The position numbers were made by a program, and so were the translations under genes. DNA of 64,000 nt from Caldilineaceae bacterium bin5 (GTDB lineage: Bacteria; Chloroflexota; Anaerolineae; Caldilineales; Caldilineaceae). Under the pieces are notes generated by a model that saw only the letters and a list, made by a program, of their open reading frames with translations, was not told the DNA's origin and did no database searches. This document shows, one piece after another, positions 1 to 11,137 of the stretch. Location: the NCBI GenBank assembly GCA_002238445.1, contig MPML01000004.1, positions 62,001 through 126,000 on the forward strand, written 5' to 3'. Positions within the stretch are counted from its first letter, which is position 1. Every line of letters starts with the position of its first letter.

Positions 1-28
1 ATCCGACCTGCCAATTCTCGCAAGCGCA

Positions 29-841
29 GTGATCGAAAAGAACAAGGCGACTCCCCTCGACTATAGTCCCACCTCCTTCTCCCAGGGACGAATGGACTTT
101 GCCTGGGAGGAGTTGACGGCCACACAGCGGGCGCAGCACTACGCCGACTGGCAGGCCGGAAAGGGCCTCATCGGCGGCGACCCCCGGCAGCGTCCGAAAT
201 TCGATGTTCTTCCTTCCTGGGGGGTGGACCGACGTTTTGTGCGCGCCCTTGCGCTCGGTGATGCTGGCGCCGCAAATGGCGAACGCTTCCGCCGGGAAAT
301 TGTGAGAGCGCGATCTCTGGAAATTGAGATCGGATTTGGCCGGGGGGACTTCCTCCTTGACCGCGCCGCGCGCATGCCCGAGCGAATGTTCATCGGCTTC
401 GAGGTAAGAACCAAGGCCGTGCGCCTGACGCTGCGCCGCCTGGAGAAAGGGGGTTTGGGGAATCTGTGGCTTAGCGACGATGATGCCAGAGTGGGTCTGC
501 CGCATGCTATCCCGGACAGCAGAGTGGATGCAGTTCATGTGCTCTTTCCTGACCCCTGGTGGAAGGCGCAGCACAAGGTAAAGCGCCTGTTTTCTCCTCC
601 ATTTGTCGATCTGTTGGCCTCCAAAATACGTTCGGGCGGCTATTTGCACTTGAAGAGTGACGTGGAGCAGTACTGCGAAATGGTGCGCTACCTCCTGTCT
701 CAACACTCCGCATTTTGTGATCACAGTCCGGAAGGGGCCGCCCGGATCGGGCCATATCTTCCTACACACCGGGAACACTGGTGCCGGGAAAACAGGATGC
801 CGGTGTGGGCCTGTTATTTTGCCAGGCGAGATGAAGGGTAG
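29..841 (+). CDS. trmB: tRNA (guanine(46)-N7)-methyltransferase TrmB
   Basis: SAM-dependent enzyme that methylates G46 in the tRNA variable loop; cytosolic. The SAM-binding motif [14 protein letters not shown] lies near residue 97, the IGFEV strand follows near residue 122, and the family signature [15 protein letters not shown] lies near residue 171, ending with [11 protein letters not shown]. The GTG at 29 gives 270 aa. The ATG at 92 has AGGGA about 5 nt upstream and removes 21 unconserved residues, so it is an equally good start. The gene sits alone at the window edge, with the next gene on the opposite strand. Identity rests on the motifs and is fairly secure. Confidence 0.93.
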   Translation: MIEKNKATPLDYSPTSFSQGRMDFAWEELTATQRAQHYADWQAGKGLIGGDPRQRPKFDVLPSWGVDRRFVRALALGDAGAANGERFRREIVRARSLEIEIGFGRGDFLLDRAARMPERMFIGFEVRTKAVRLTLRRLEKGGLGNLWLSDDDARVGLPHAIPDSRVDAVHVLFPDPWWKAQHKVKRLFSPPFVDLLASKIRSGGYLHLKSDVEQYCEMVRYLLSQHSAFCDHSPEGAARIGPYLPTHREHWCRENRMPVWACYFARRDEG

Positions 842-934
842 GCGATTGTCTGGGAGGAAGTGTTGGCTCAGCCGCGCGGCAGCACCAGAGTTGACTACAT
901 CGGTTGATTTGACAGGTCAAGCGGGGTCGAAAGT

Positions 935-1459
935 TCAGCGGGCATGGGCGAGGTGAATTTGCTGGCGAAGTTCGCGGCGGGCGGTGTTCAGGTTTTCCTT
1001 GATTTTGAAGAAGACCGCCTCGGTTACTTCCATTTCCTGCGAGATTAATAGTGCTTCAAGGGCTTCAACCACGCGCAGCACTTTGGCTTCCAATAGCTCG
1101 ACAGTGGTCGCGTAGAGTGACTCGGGCAAAAAGTAGAGCAGGATAACCAGACCCCACATAGCGAACGCCAGAATTCTGTTTCCACCCATACTTACCTGCT
1201 CGCGCAGCAGAAACATCGACAAGAGCCAGATAACGACGGTTGCCGCCATCAGATCATAGCGGGTGATTGGTCGGGCCGCGCTGATGTCCTGCACGCCGGC
1301 GGCCAGTTGGTCGTAGGTTTTGAGACGCGCCAACCACAGGTTGAATTGCCGACACTGCTGGCGGTTGACCCTGCTCTGATCAAAGAGGGCCAGCTCCAGC
1401 GCCCGTTCGCGGCATTGGTCGGCTAACTCATAGAACTCTTTACGCGTCAATTCTGCCAT
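935..1459 (-). CDS. Small integral membrane protein of unknown function
   Basis: No family was recognised in this 174-aa protein. It has a charged N-terminal helix rich in Arg/Glu/Gln (residues 1-65), two closely spaced hydrophobic segments at about residues 72-88 and 96-113, and an amphipathic C-terminal helix of about 50 residues ending in HLAHAR. The layout, cytosolic helix then two-TM hairpin then cytosolic helix, suggests a small membrane scaffold, but that is inference. It is on the minus strand upstream of nothing co-directional, with its 3' end facing the end of trmB. Confidence 0.6.
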   Translation of the reverse strand: MAELTRKEFYELADQCRERALELALFDQSRVNRQQCRQFNLWLARLKTYDQLAAGVQDISAARPITRYDLMAATVVIWLLSMFLLREQVSMGGNRILAFAMWGLVILLYFLPESLYATTVELLEAKVLRVVEALEALLISQEMEVTEAVFFKIKENLNTARRELRQQIHLAHAR

Positions 1460-1652
1460 GAATCGAGTCCGCTAGATGCGCGGGACGAGCCTGTCGCCAC
1501 ACCAGGAGGCAGGCAATCGGGCGCTGACCTCCTGGGCAATCGAGCTACAGTGCCCGGTGGGAATGGGGCTACCTGACGAAGGCACCGGAAGGGCAATCAT
1601 GCACAGCCAACTCAGGACCTTCCAGCGGATGCCGGGTACAGTCGTTGCCCGA

Positions 1653-2684
1653 TCAGGTGAGCCACAGGGGCACAAGCCACAACAACCCAGCCAAAACCAC
1701 AGCGTTCAACGTGTTCTCTGCGGTTGCAATTCCGGCCTGTCTGGAGAATGGCCATACCCGTGCACGGGCGAATGCACGCAAGAAGAGGGGGAATGCTCCC
1801 AGAACGAGAATCGTCCACACCGGCACAGCGCCGGTCGCTATCAGCAGCAGCAGAACGATAAACGCGGCAATGGCAAGAATTGCCGCAACGTCCAGGCCGC
1901 GCTCGGGTCCGAACACAACCGCCAAAGTACGTCGCCGCAGACGCCAGTCACGGTGCCAGCTGTAGAAACCATAGGATTGGTAGGCCAGCCAGGCGAATGT
2001 TGCCGGCGCGAAGGCTATCCACAATATCTGGCGCGTGACCGTGCCGGTCAGTACAAAGTAGGTTCCGACCAGAGGGGTGACGCCCAGACCCAGCCAGTAG
2101 GCAAGGTCGCCGAGCCACCAGAATCTGCGGGCGTAGCGTACGACCGACCACAGTGATACGCTGCACATCAGGCCGCTGATCAGCGCGAAAAACCAGATTG
2201 GCCAGCCGATGAAGATTCCTAGCCACAACGCTGCCAGCACATAAATGGTCCCCGACATCAGCCCGAGGCTAAGGAAAGTTTTCGGCTGCAACAGGCCCTG
2301 CTGCATCCAGTCGTAGCCATCGTAGAAACCGCCATGCGACTGCCGCAGAGGATTGCGCTCGTTCGCGGGTGTAGCGTTCAGTCCCTCGTTTCGAACATGG
2401 CGCATGTAGTCGACATATGCGCCGAGGTAATTGCAGGCCAGCGCCAGAGCGCCGAAGCTGAACAGCAAAACCAGCCCCCACCAGATGCTGATCGTTCCGA
2501 CTTGCCAATGGGCGGCAGCCGCTCCCCACAAAACGGGCGTAAGTAGGGCAGGCAGCGCCCGCAGCCGCCCCATTTGGGCGATCACTCTGAGGTACCCGAC
2601 ACCTTTTGTGCCGACGCGTGCCTGCTGGGTCGGGGCAGTGTCTGCTCTGCTACGGCGCAGTTCGGAAGGAAGTCGGTTAAACAT
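1653..2684 (-). CDS. UbiA-family prenyltransferase, MenA-like
   Basis: Polytopic membrane prenyltransferase of the UbiA superfamily, 343 aa with about eight or nine hydrophobic segments. The first motif appears as NYLGAYVDYMRH near residue 100, close to the Asn/Asp-rich NDYFD box of MenA. The second half has GLGVTPLVGTYFVLTG, matching the MenA-type GTYYVQTG segment, and RDWRLRRRTLAVVFG, matching the D-x3-GKRTLAV box. The likely role is prenyl transfer to a naphthoate acceptor for menaquinone, but the first Asp box is imperfect and the acceptor cannot be read from sequence. No other men genes are adjacent. Confidence 0.78.
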   Translation of the reverse strand: MFNRLPSELRRSRADTAPTQQARVGTKGVGYLRVIAQMGRLRALPALLTPVLWGAAAAHWQVGTISIWWGLVLLFSFGALALACNYLGAYVDYMRHVRNEGLNATPANERNPLRQSHGGFYDGYDWMQQGLLQPKTFLSLGLMSGTIYVLAALWLGIFIGWPIWFFALISGLMCSVSLWSVVRYARRFWWLGDLAYWLGLGVTPLVGTYFVLTGTVTRQILWIAFAPATFAWLAYQSYGFYSWHRDWRLRRRTLAVVFGPERGLDVAAILAIAAFIVLLLLIATGAVPVWTILVLGAFPLFLRAFARARVWPFSRQAGIATAENTLNAVVLAGLLWLVPLWLT

Positions 2685-2726
2685 TTCTCGTTTAGTAACA
2701 ACTACACGCTAACGTATCTCCATTCT

Positions 2727-2910
2727 AGCAGCTAAGTCCGATATGCTCAACCAAGTCAGTTGAGGGCCGGGGGGGCCTGCTGTGGATGGTGAGAAATGGC
2801 TGGAAAACAATGCTGCGATGGCGAGGCGTTCTGTTGGGAGGGGGCGTTGCGGGGGGTTTCCCCCCGCACAAGGGAGGGCCGAAGGCCCGACCGCCCAATA
2901 TACATGCATC
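2727..2910. repeat. Degenerate MITE copy A (core plus eroded left end)
   Basis: The stretch from about 2842 to 2900 matches the G/C-rich core of five other copies in this window. The upstream bases (about 2731-2765) still resemble the left arm, CTAAGCC...TTGACCAGCCAGTCA in other copies. No terminal inverted repeat survives. Hairpin 1 of the core is a perfect 9-bp stem here, TGCGGGGGG-TTT-CCCCCCGCA, which differs from the other copies but preserves pairing. No gene is seen between 2685 and 3031. Confidence 0.6.
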
Positions 2911-3031
2911 AACAGCTGGCGATGACATCGAGAAGCCAAGAGTTTTGGGGCGACCGCCGGCTTTCAGAGTTGCGAACCGGGCGTCTATGCGCCTCAAAGG
3001 CAGGCGTGAGGGCGGACCACCAGGAAGTAAA

Positions 3032-4875
<1,844 letters not shown>

Positions 4876-4879
<4 letters not shown>

Positions 4880-6168
4880 TCTACAATGAGTTCCAATTCG
4901 CTGGCGTATGATTCGTAGTTCCAGCCGCTGGCGTAGAGCCTGATGCTATTGATGTGGACGGGTCGGGTCGCTTCCAACTCTTCCATCAGATTGGCTGACT
5001 CATAGCTATGCCAGATGAAGAGAGGAACCTGTTGGCCGCCAAACAGCTGATAGTCCGGTCTAGGCTCCATGTTATAGAAGCCATAGCCCCACCTCAATTC
5101 CTTGCCGTATTTGTCGGTATAGGTCATTTCAATGCGCAATGGAAACTCGGAGCTCAGCTCGCCGGCGCCTGCCAAAGTCTGCCAAATCAGATTGACGTCC
5201 AGTTTTACGACCAGGGAGTCATAACTATGCACGTCCAGGTCGACGACTTGGCGAATACCGATTTCGGTATGAAGCTGGTCTGGGCCTCTGTAGAAAAAGC
5301 GGGCAACGTGACGGCCGTCCTTCTCAAGGAATTCAGCGGTGCCCGGCGTTACATGCGGCGGCGTGTAGCTTTCCCATACCTCTCCCAATGGCCTGGTGAA
5401 TGCGCTGTCCCGCAGGAGGTTGTGAACGGCCGGAACCGCTGGCAATATCGTCCCGTCCGCTTGCATCCAAGTCCGCAGTCCTGGTTCAACCTCCACGGGC
5501 TCCTGGCCAGGTAGTAAGAGACTAGCAACACCCTGTTTCACCACCACCTCGCTATTCTCGGCGTTGACGAAGAAGGCATAGTTTCCTTCCTCCAAGTGGG
5601 CCTCGCCATGCGGGGTTTCGATCTGGACTTCGACCGGTCGATCCAATGCGCTTCTGGTGAAAAGCCGCACCTGACCCTCACGAAGTCGAATACGTACGGA
5701 ATACGGTTGGTTGCTGCCGGCAAAGTAAGGTCGCCGGCTGCGCACAATTTCGAGTGACGTTTCCGGATAGAGGAGGATGGTTCCCAAGAGATCGTCGCCC
5801 TGGCTGCCTGCGGGGAGGCCCAATACACCTTGGGTAGCTGCGCCGGTTGTTTCCAGCCGGCTGCCCTCGCTGATGCCATCACGTCTGTCGGTGAGAGCAA
5901 TTGGTTGGTCAGAAAGCGGCAGGTAGAGGAGGGCAGTACCTAGTGTTGTTTCGAATTGCAGAGATTGTTTGACTGCGGCTGAATGGTAAAGTGCCCGAAT
6001 GGCCAAAGGAATGCCCGTCAACAGGACAAGCAATATGGCAAAAGAAAGCAAAATGACGATCCAGGCTGCGCGCTCAGGGCGTTCACGCCAGCGTGGCATA
6101 GGCTGTGATTGAGCGGACGGCACCGCGTCAACTGGGGCGCCCGGCGATACCGAAGGTTCCGCCGTCAT
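4876..6168 (-). CDS. Membrane-anchored protein with FecR-like domain
   Basis: 430 aa with one N-terminal TM segment (about residues 35-58) after a short Arg-rich cytosolic stretch, so the bulk is extracytoplasmic. Residues about 75-240 have FecR-like patterns: a glycine-rich segment, TILLYPETSLEIVRSRRP, IRLREGQVRLFTRS, TPHGEAHLEEGNYAFF and VVVKQGVASLLLPGQEPVEV. FecR domains bind or sense envelope ligands. The C-terminal half (about 250-430) is beta-rich and may be a carbohydrate-binding-like fold, but I did not recognise it. It overlaps the glycosyltransferase downstream and follows the TPR gene by 5 bp, suggesting one envelope module. Confidence 0.62.
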
Positions 6169-6173
6169 TATTG

Positions 6174-6803
6174 CTATTCCTCTCCATTCCGGTCCGGTGG
6201 GCGTCCGTTGGGACGACGGGCCGCACTGGCGCGATCGTGCGGGGCAAGACCTTGCTTCTTCTCGCGTTCTATTTCTACTAACAGGTGACTGAGCTTTTCC
6301 ATCCAGTAACGGGCATCGCGGTCATTGGGGTTGATCTCCAAGGCCCGCTGGAACATGGCGGACGACCGGCTCAGGTTTCCCTGCTGTTTATAGATCAACC
6401 CCAAATGGTAGTGAACATTGGGTGTGCTGGGATCGATCCAGAGCGCTTTTTCGTAGGCGGCGATGGCCCTTTTCTGGTGTTTTGGACCGGAAGTTTCCAG
6501 TCGGCCCAGATGGGCGGCTGCCAGATTTGTCCACAGCAGCACATTATCGGGCGAGATGTCGACCGCCCTTTTGAGCACTTTGACTGCTTGCGACCACTTT
6601 CGTTGCAGGATCAGGGCGCCGCCCAGATTAATAGCGATATCGGGGTCGTTGGGCAGGTTTGCCCGCAGCGGTTCAAGCACGGCGATAGCTTCCCCGGGCC
6701 GGTTGGCCCGCAACAGACGGGCGCTTTCATTGAGTATTGTGCGGTAGTCGGCGGCAGAACCGCGACTTTCAGAAGGGGGTTGGTTCGGGTCGCTCTCGGT
6801 CAT
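6174..6803 (-). CDS. TPR-repeat protein
   Basis: Soluble protein with at least four tetratricopeptide repeats, seen as LRANRPGEAIAVLEPL, AINLGGALILQRKWSQAVKVL, DNVLLWTNLAAAHLG and NVHYHLGLIYKQQGNLSRSS. The C-terminal tail is basic and disordered (RRPNGRPPDRNGEE). The ORF is open to a TTG at 6863, but the ATG at 6803 begins the hydrophilic MTESDPNQ and is chosen; neither has a strong Shine-Dalgarno. It follows the 122-aa gene closely (start region 5-66 bp from its stop), and its stop is 5 bp ahead of the FecR-like gene. The role is probably as a protein-interaction partner. Confidence 0.75.
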   Translation of the reverse strand: MTESDPNQPPSESRGSAADYRTILNESARLLRANRPGEAIAVLEPLRANLPNDPDIAINLGGALILQRKWSQAVKVLKRAVDISPDNVLLWTNLAAAHLGRLETSGPKHQKRAIAAYEKALWIDPSTPNVHYHLGLIYKQQGNLSRSSAMFQRALEINPNDRDARYWMEKLSHLLVEIEREKKQGLAPHDRASAARRPNGRPPDRNGEE

Positions 6804-6868
6804 TGGTTTCCAGGTGCTTTCACGCGCAATAAATATCCCGGCATTGAAGTCTGACAGGCACAAGTCAT

Positions 6869-7237
6869 TCAGCGTGGATCTGCCTGCGCGGACGCTGCCC
6901 CAGGGTCGTCAGCGTCCGCGTCTAAATTGTGAAAAACCTCATACTCGTCCAATGTGGGCGCAAAGAACTCGATCACGAATTCGTTAGGCAACCCCATCGG
7001 CAGAACCAGTTCACTAAGCAGCGCGTGCACGAACATTCGTCTTCTCTCGGGATTCATGCGCTGCGAAGCCATGTCCCACAGAAGTATGGTCCCGTAGGTC
7101 CCCTCTCCTGTGTAATGCAGATCGAGTTTCCCGATCGTGATGGGTTGATCTTCGACATCTGTCTGGGCCAAGTCAAAAAGTGCGTACTGTTCGGAACTGT
7201 GTGTGCGCACTAAGCGCTTGAGCTTCAGATTCACCAC
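6869..7237 (-). CDS. Conserved-looking 122-aa protein of unknown function
   Basis: I do not recognise a family. The protein is soluble, mixed alpha/beta, with ITIGKLDLHYTGEGTYGTILLWD in the middle and MFVHALLSELVLPMGLPNEFVIEFFAPTLDEYEVF toward the C-terminus, and an acidic, probably disordered tail (LDADADDPG). It overlaps the HEAT-repeat gene stop by 7 bp and precedes the TPR gene, so it is clearly translated as part of the same string. Function cannot be inferred beyond association with these scaffolds. Confidence 0.6.
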   Translation of the reverse strand: MVNLKLKRLVRTHSSEQYALFDLAQTDVEDQPITIGKLDLHYTGEGTYGTILLWDMASQRMNPERRRMFVHALLSELVLPMGLPNEFVIEFFAPTLDEYEVFHNLDADADDPGAASAQADPR

Positions 7238-8256
7238 GCCTCCCAGTCATCCGCTTCATCTTCCCAGTTTTCCTGGGATTCATCAAGCAACTGGACTCTT
7301 TGGGTATCGCCATAGAAGAGGGTCTCTTCGAGAGCAACTGCGGCCGCTTTAGCTTCATCGGCGTCGTCGCTGTCGCTCATGGTGTTTAGCATCTCTTTTG
7401 CCTGTCGACCGCCCAGCCGGCCCAACGCGAAAATCGCAGCCAGCCGGACCGGTTTGCTATCGTCGGACAGCAGCGCGATCAGGTTTTCGAGAGCGTCACT
7501 GGCTTCAAGTTCGCCGCAGGCTCGCGCCGCGGCTGCTCTCATTTCCGGCTCTGGGCTATCCAGTTCGGTCTGGGCAGTGGAGCGCCAGCGTACATCTGCG
7601 CTGCGTCCCATAGCCCGTAACGAGGCCACTTGCATTTCATCAAAGGGGGAATAATAGCAGTCTTCGATCAGCTCTCGAATGCCGGTTTCGCCGGAAAAGG
7701 CGATGCTTTCCAGGGCGTTGACCTGGACGTTGAGTGGCTCTGTATCGGCGTGCAATACGGCTAACAGGGCATCCTCGGCGCGCATTGCCAACGCGGGCGA
7801 GAGCTCGTCAAGCTCACCTGCAAGAACAAACGCGCCCAGGGCTTGGGCGGCGGCTGCGCGCACTGTGTCGTAGGGGTCGTTGTTCAAAATGTGGATCAAG
7901 GGACCGACAAGATCTGCTTCTCTATCCTCCCACAGGCCGGAGATGGCAAGGATGCGCACATCGGGCAGCGGGTCTGTCAGGGCCAGACGCAGCAGCCGGC
8001 CCAGTTGTACATGCAAATTGGCGAAGCTCTCTTCTACGAGCGTATGTACGGCTTGGAGCCGGCGTGCGTCGCTGATCTTTGACCAGGCCTCTCGCACGCG
8101 GCGCAAGTCGGCCAGACTCAGGTCGGACAAGGCGACCAGTTCCTGCGTCGGCGGCAGCTCGTCGTTTCCTCGCAGTTGGTTTAACAGGGCCTCGACGGAA
8201 TGGTCGGGGCCAGGTTGCGTCTGCGCGTTGCTATAGGGTGCGACAGAATTTGTCAC
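7231..8256 (-). CDS. HEAT-repeat protein
   Basis: 341 aa of tandem helical repeats. Units are visible as LALTDPLPDVRILAISGLWE, LNNDPYDTVRAAAAQALGAF, DSPEPEMRAAAARACGELE and LSDDSKPVRLAAIFALGRLG, the typical pattern of HEAT/PBS-lyase-like repeats with the conserved D-x-VR-x-AA core. The N-terminus (about 40 residues) is polar and the C-terminus is very acidic with three Trp (NWEDEADDWEAW). The start is GTG at 8256 with AGAGGCG upstream. It heads a five-gene overlapping minus-strand string and is likely a scaffold. Confidence 0.78.
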   Translation of the reverse strand: MTNSVAPYSNAQTQPGPDHSVEALLNQLRGNDELPPTQELVALSDLSLADLRRVREAWSKISDARRLQAVHTLVEESFANLHVQLGRLLRLALTDPLPDVRILAISGLWEDREADLVGPLIHILNNDPYDTVRAAAAQALGAFVLAGELDELSPALAMRAEDALLAVLHADTEPLNVQVNALESIAFSGETGIRELIEDCYYSPFDEMQVASLRAMGRSADVRWRSTAQTELDSPEPEMRAAAARACGELEASDALENLIALLSDDSKPVRLAAIFALGRLGGRQAKEMLNTMSDSDDADEAKAAAVALEETLFYGDTQRVQLLDESQENWEDEADDWEAW

Positions 8257-8390
8257 TCGTCGCCTCTTCTACAAGTGGTGTATTTCAACAGAGAACGGAT
8301 CGATGTTTTCAGCATGGGCTGACTAGATTATATACGAATCTGGGGCTAGGCCCAGATGGGCAGTGCGTGTTTGGGCACGGTTGTAAAGGG

Positions 8391-9398
8391 CTACCCTGCA
8401 GGCGATGCGGTGGGCACGGCGGTGGCAGCCTCGGTAGGCGTCGGTGTCGGCGTGACCTGGTATAACCCGGGTAAAATGATCTGGTCACCAATCTGCAGCC
8501 TCGTAGCATCCTGAAGCGAGAGGCCATTGGCTATCAGCAAGTCATCCAAGTCGACGTCGAACAGATCAGCGATTTTGGCAATTGTATCGCCCTGTTTGAT
8601 CGTATATATCAACCACGCGGGCGTGGGCGTAGCAGTCGGTGTTTCGGTCGCAGCTGCAGTTGGCGTTGATGTGGGCGCGGGTGGAGCGGTCGCTGTATGT
8701 TCCACTACGGCAGAGGTCGCAGTGGGCGTATTCGCGGGGGGCGCAACGGTATCAACTGGCGTATTGGCCGGCGGAACGGCCGTGCCCGTCGGTATCGGCC
8801 CGGTTTGGGACCCGTCTGCTGCTGCTTTTGCTTCCTCCGGCACCGGCGTGGGAGTTGAGACGGCGGCCGCGGCCGGGGCTGTTGCGGGAGGAGACGACTC
8901 GTCAGACTGGCCGGGTCCGCTCTGAACGACCGCGGGGGCCAGGCTTTCACGCGCCAGCCGAACTGTCGGCTCACTGTCTGACGAGGCTGGTGTAATAACG
9001 AAATTCTGGAGTAAGGGCAAGCTATCATTCTCTTGCAGGATGGACGGCATCCCGCGGGCGACGAGCACTATGGCCAGTGCTGCAACCAGCAGAGCCGGTG
9101 CGCCGATGGTGAGCAACCGTGATGGGGCCGCGCGCAGGTTGCGCCCGCAGTGGGGGCAGATGACATGGTCGGATGTAGCAGGTTTGCCACAGCGCAAACA
9201 TCGGACCTTGGTAAGACGCGGTTCCAGGCGAGTGCCGCACTCTGCGCAGACAACCTGGTTATGCAGGACAGCAGCGTAGCAGGAAGGGCAGCGCTTGGCG
9301 GCCCAAGAGGGGGGTTGCGCCTCTGGGCGGCTTTCGGGTGGGCCTGGATTGAACTGATCGGAATCTTCATCCGAAAAGTTTGTATCGTCTAGAGACAT
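8391..9398 (-). CDS. Double zinc-ribbon membrane protein with C-terminal LysM domain
   Basis: The N-terminus carries two zinc-ribbon units, C37/C40 with C51/C54, and C67/C70 with C81/C84. A single TM segment (about residues 95-115) follows, then about 150 residues of Thr/Pro/Ala-rich linker, and a LysM domain near residues 273-318 (YTIKQGDTIAKIADLFDVD ... LQIGDQIILP). LysM binds peptidoglycan-type glycans. The predicted topology therefore puts zinc ribbons in the cytosol and LysM outside, linked through a long extended stalk. The gene lies 53 bp from the site-2 protease gene on the same strand. Confidence 0.82.
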   Translation of the reverse strand: MSLDDTNFSDEDSDQFNPGPPESRPEAQPPSWAAKRCPSCYAAVLHNQVVCAECGTRLEPRLTKVRCLRCGKPATSDHVICPHCGRNLRAAPSRLLTIGAPALLVAALAIVLVARGMPSILQENDSLPLLQNFVITPASSDSEPTVRLARESLAPAVVQSGPGQSDESSPPATAPAAAAVSTPTPVPEEAKAAADGSQTGPIPTGTAVPPANTPVDTVAPPANTPTATSAVVEHTATAPPAPTSTPTAAATETPTATPTPAWLIYTIKQGDTIAKIADLFDVDLDDLLIANGLSLQDATRLQIGDQIILPGLYQVTPTPTPTEAATAVPTASPAG

Positions 9399-9451
9399 GT
9401 ATGGGGCAATTAATTCGTCTTACCGGCAATTGACGGCTTAAGTTCGCGCTG

Positions 9452-10855
9452 TCAATTGCCCAGCAAATGGGACCAGTCGATACCTTGCGGTCCGGAGCGG
9501 ATGTCGTTGATCGTGATGACAACCATCAAGCCCAACAACAAGACAAAGCCGACAATGTGAATGACGCCTTCCTTTTCGGGGGCAATTCGACGCCCGCGTA
9601 GCTTCTCGATGAGAATGAAAAGCAGTCGTCCTCCATCCAGAGCAGGAATTGGCAAAAGATTGGCAATGGCCAGCCCGGCGCTGATGATAGCGGCCAACTG
9701 CCAAACCGGGAACCAAAGGCCGGTGTCTACGGTGGCGTTGACCGCGCCGCCCACAAGTTGTGCGATTCCAACCGGACCGGAAAGGGCGGCATCCTGGGGC
9801 GCCAACTGGCCGGAGATGAGCAGAACCGGTAGGGCGATCACGGCCTGCACGTAGTCGACGATGCCAATGATTCCCAGCCAGATGCTACGGAGGAAGGGCT
9901 GAGTGACCAGCATCAGTACGCCGCTGATTGCCACGCCCATTGCGCCCTGGCCGGGCGGTGGTTCCCGACGGGCCAGCACTTGGCGGGAGTAGAGTTCATC
10001 GTCCCGGAGCATTGTAACAGTAACTGTCTCACCCAACTGCGCTCGCACCATTTCTCCCAGACTGCGTTCGGCGGTTACTACCTCCCCGTTGACGGCGTAG
10101 AAGACATCCCCGGGCAGAAGCCCGGCCTCCTCTGCGGGACTGCCCGGCGCGATATGCGTGATCTGCGTCTGCAGGGCCGCTTCAGGAGACAGTTCTTCCA
10201 AGAGGCGTTCCAACTCTGTGCGGGTTGCGAAGGGCACCTGCAACGTGTGCAGGGCGTCTCCGCGCAGAATGACGACGGTGCCAGCCTCGGCAGAATTGGC
10301 CGGGGCACGCTGTTTGCGGTCGAGCAGTTCGCCGGTGACCACGTCGATGTAAACCGGCTGTCCGTTGAAGCGGATGAGCGTATCATTCGGTTCGAGGGCC
10401 GCTCCCATAAACTCGGTGCCGGGCGGAACATCATTCAACAGGGGGTGGGCGGCAGCGGCGGGAAAGCCTGAGAATACGCTGGCTATCGAAAAGAACATTG
10501 CCAGAAGCAAGTTCATCGCCGGTCCGGCAATGAGTGTCAGGACACGGCTACGCCCGCTGGCGGCGTTGAAGGATCCGGGGCTGTTGTCGGCCATGTCCTC
10601 GCCTTTCATGCGCACAAATGCGCCGAAAGGAATTGCGTTTAAGCTAAAGACTGTGCCGTCGTAGGTAAACAGTTTGATGAGACGCGGAGGGAATCCAAAT
10701 ACACCGAACTCTTCAACTTCAATCCCATTGCGCCGCGCAACCAGATAGTGACCCAGCTCGTGGAAGAAAATCAGTAGACCCAGAAGCAGAAAAAACGAAA
10801 CGATTGTCACGAACATCAGTGGCCTTACTCCGAAATTGGATAAGAAGGCTCCCAT
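9452..10855 (-). CDS. rseP: Site-2 (RseP-type) intramembrane zinc metalloprotease
   Basis: A RIP metalloprotease of M50 type, 467 aa. HELGH (H32, E33, H36) is in the first TM segment and the third zinc ligand motif is NLLPIPALDGGRLLF in the last third. The GPAMNLLLAMFF segment and a PDZ domain (ITHIAPGSPAEEAGLLPGDVFYAVNG) lie between them. Such enzymes clip membrane-bound anti-sigma factors or signal peptides. An unusual extra region near residues 150-215 precedes the PDZ domain. The ATG at 10816 also fits, since it begins right before the first TM. It is sometimes paired with dxr in bacteria; here no dxr is near, but an isopentenyl phosphate kinase is next upstream. Confidence 0.92.
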   Translation of the reverse strand: MGAFLSNFGVRPLMFVTIVSFFLLLGLLIFFHELGHYLVARRNGIEVEEFGVFGFPPRLIKLFTYDGTVFSLNAIPFGAFVRMKGEDMADNSPGSFNAASGRSRVLTLIAGPAMNLLLAMFFSIASVFSGFPAAAAHPLLNDVPPGTEFMGAALEPNDTLIRFNGQPVYIDVVTGELLDRKQRAPANSAEAGTVVILRGDALHTLQVPFATRTELERLLEELSPEAALQTQITHIAPGSPAEEAGLLPGDVFYAVNGEVVTAERSLGEMVRAQLGETVTVTMLRDDELYSRQVLARREPPPGQGAMGVAISGVLMLVTQPFLRSIWLGIIGIVDYVQAVIALPVLLISGQLAPQDAALSGPVGIAQLVGGAVNATVDTGLWFPVWQLAAIISAGLAIANLLPIPALDGGRLLFILIEKLRGRRIAPEKEGVIHIVGFVLLLGLMVVITINDIRSGPQGIDWSHLLGN

Positions 10856-11137
10856 CGAGCCCTACCGCGAATCTGTACATCGCAACAGGTGGAAACATGC
10901 CTGTGACGCTCTCACTGAGGCAAAACCGAACTGCAGGGACAGACAGTTTTCAGCGTCAGAGTAGCATTCTCTATGGAAATCATTATACTCGGACGCCAAA
11001 TGAGCGGGCAAATACCTCGGGCTAACCCTCAGGGCTTTCAAAGAGGGAAAGGCGGGAGGCCGGCAGGGCATCCTCAAGAGGCGGTCCCTCTGGATCCTTC
11101 AATGCCACTCTTCCTCAGATTGGATTAGGCGTGGGTG

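Noticed and set aside
1476-2156. A 226-aa ORF on the plus strand
   Set aside because: It is antisense to the prenyltransferase, with Gln/Arg-rich, non-globular composition.
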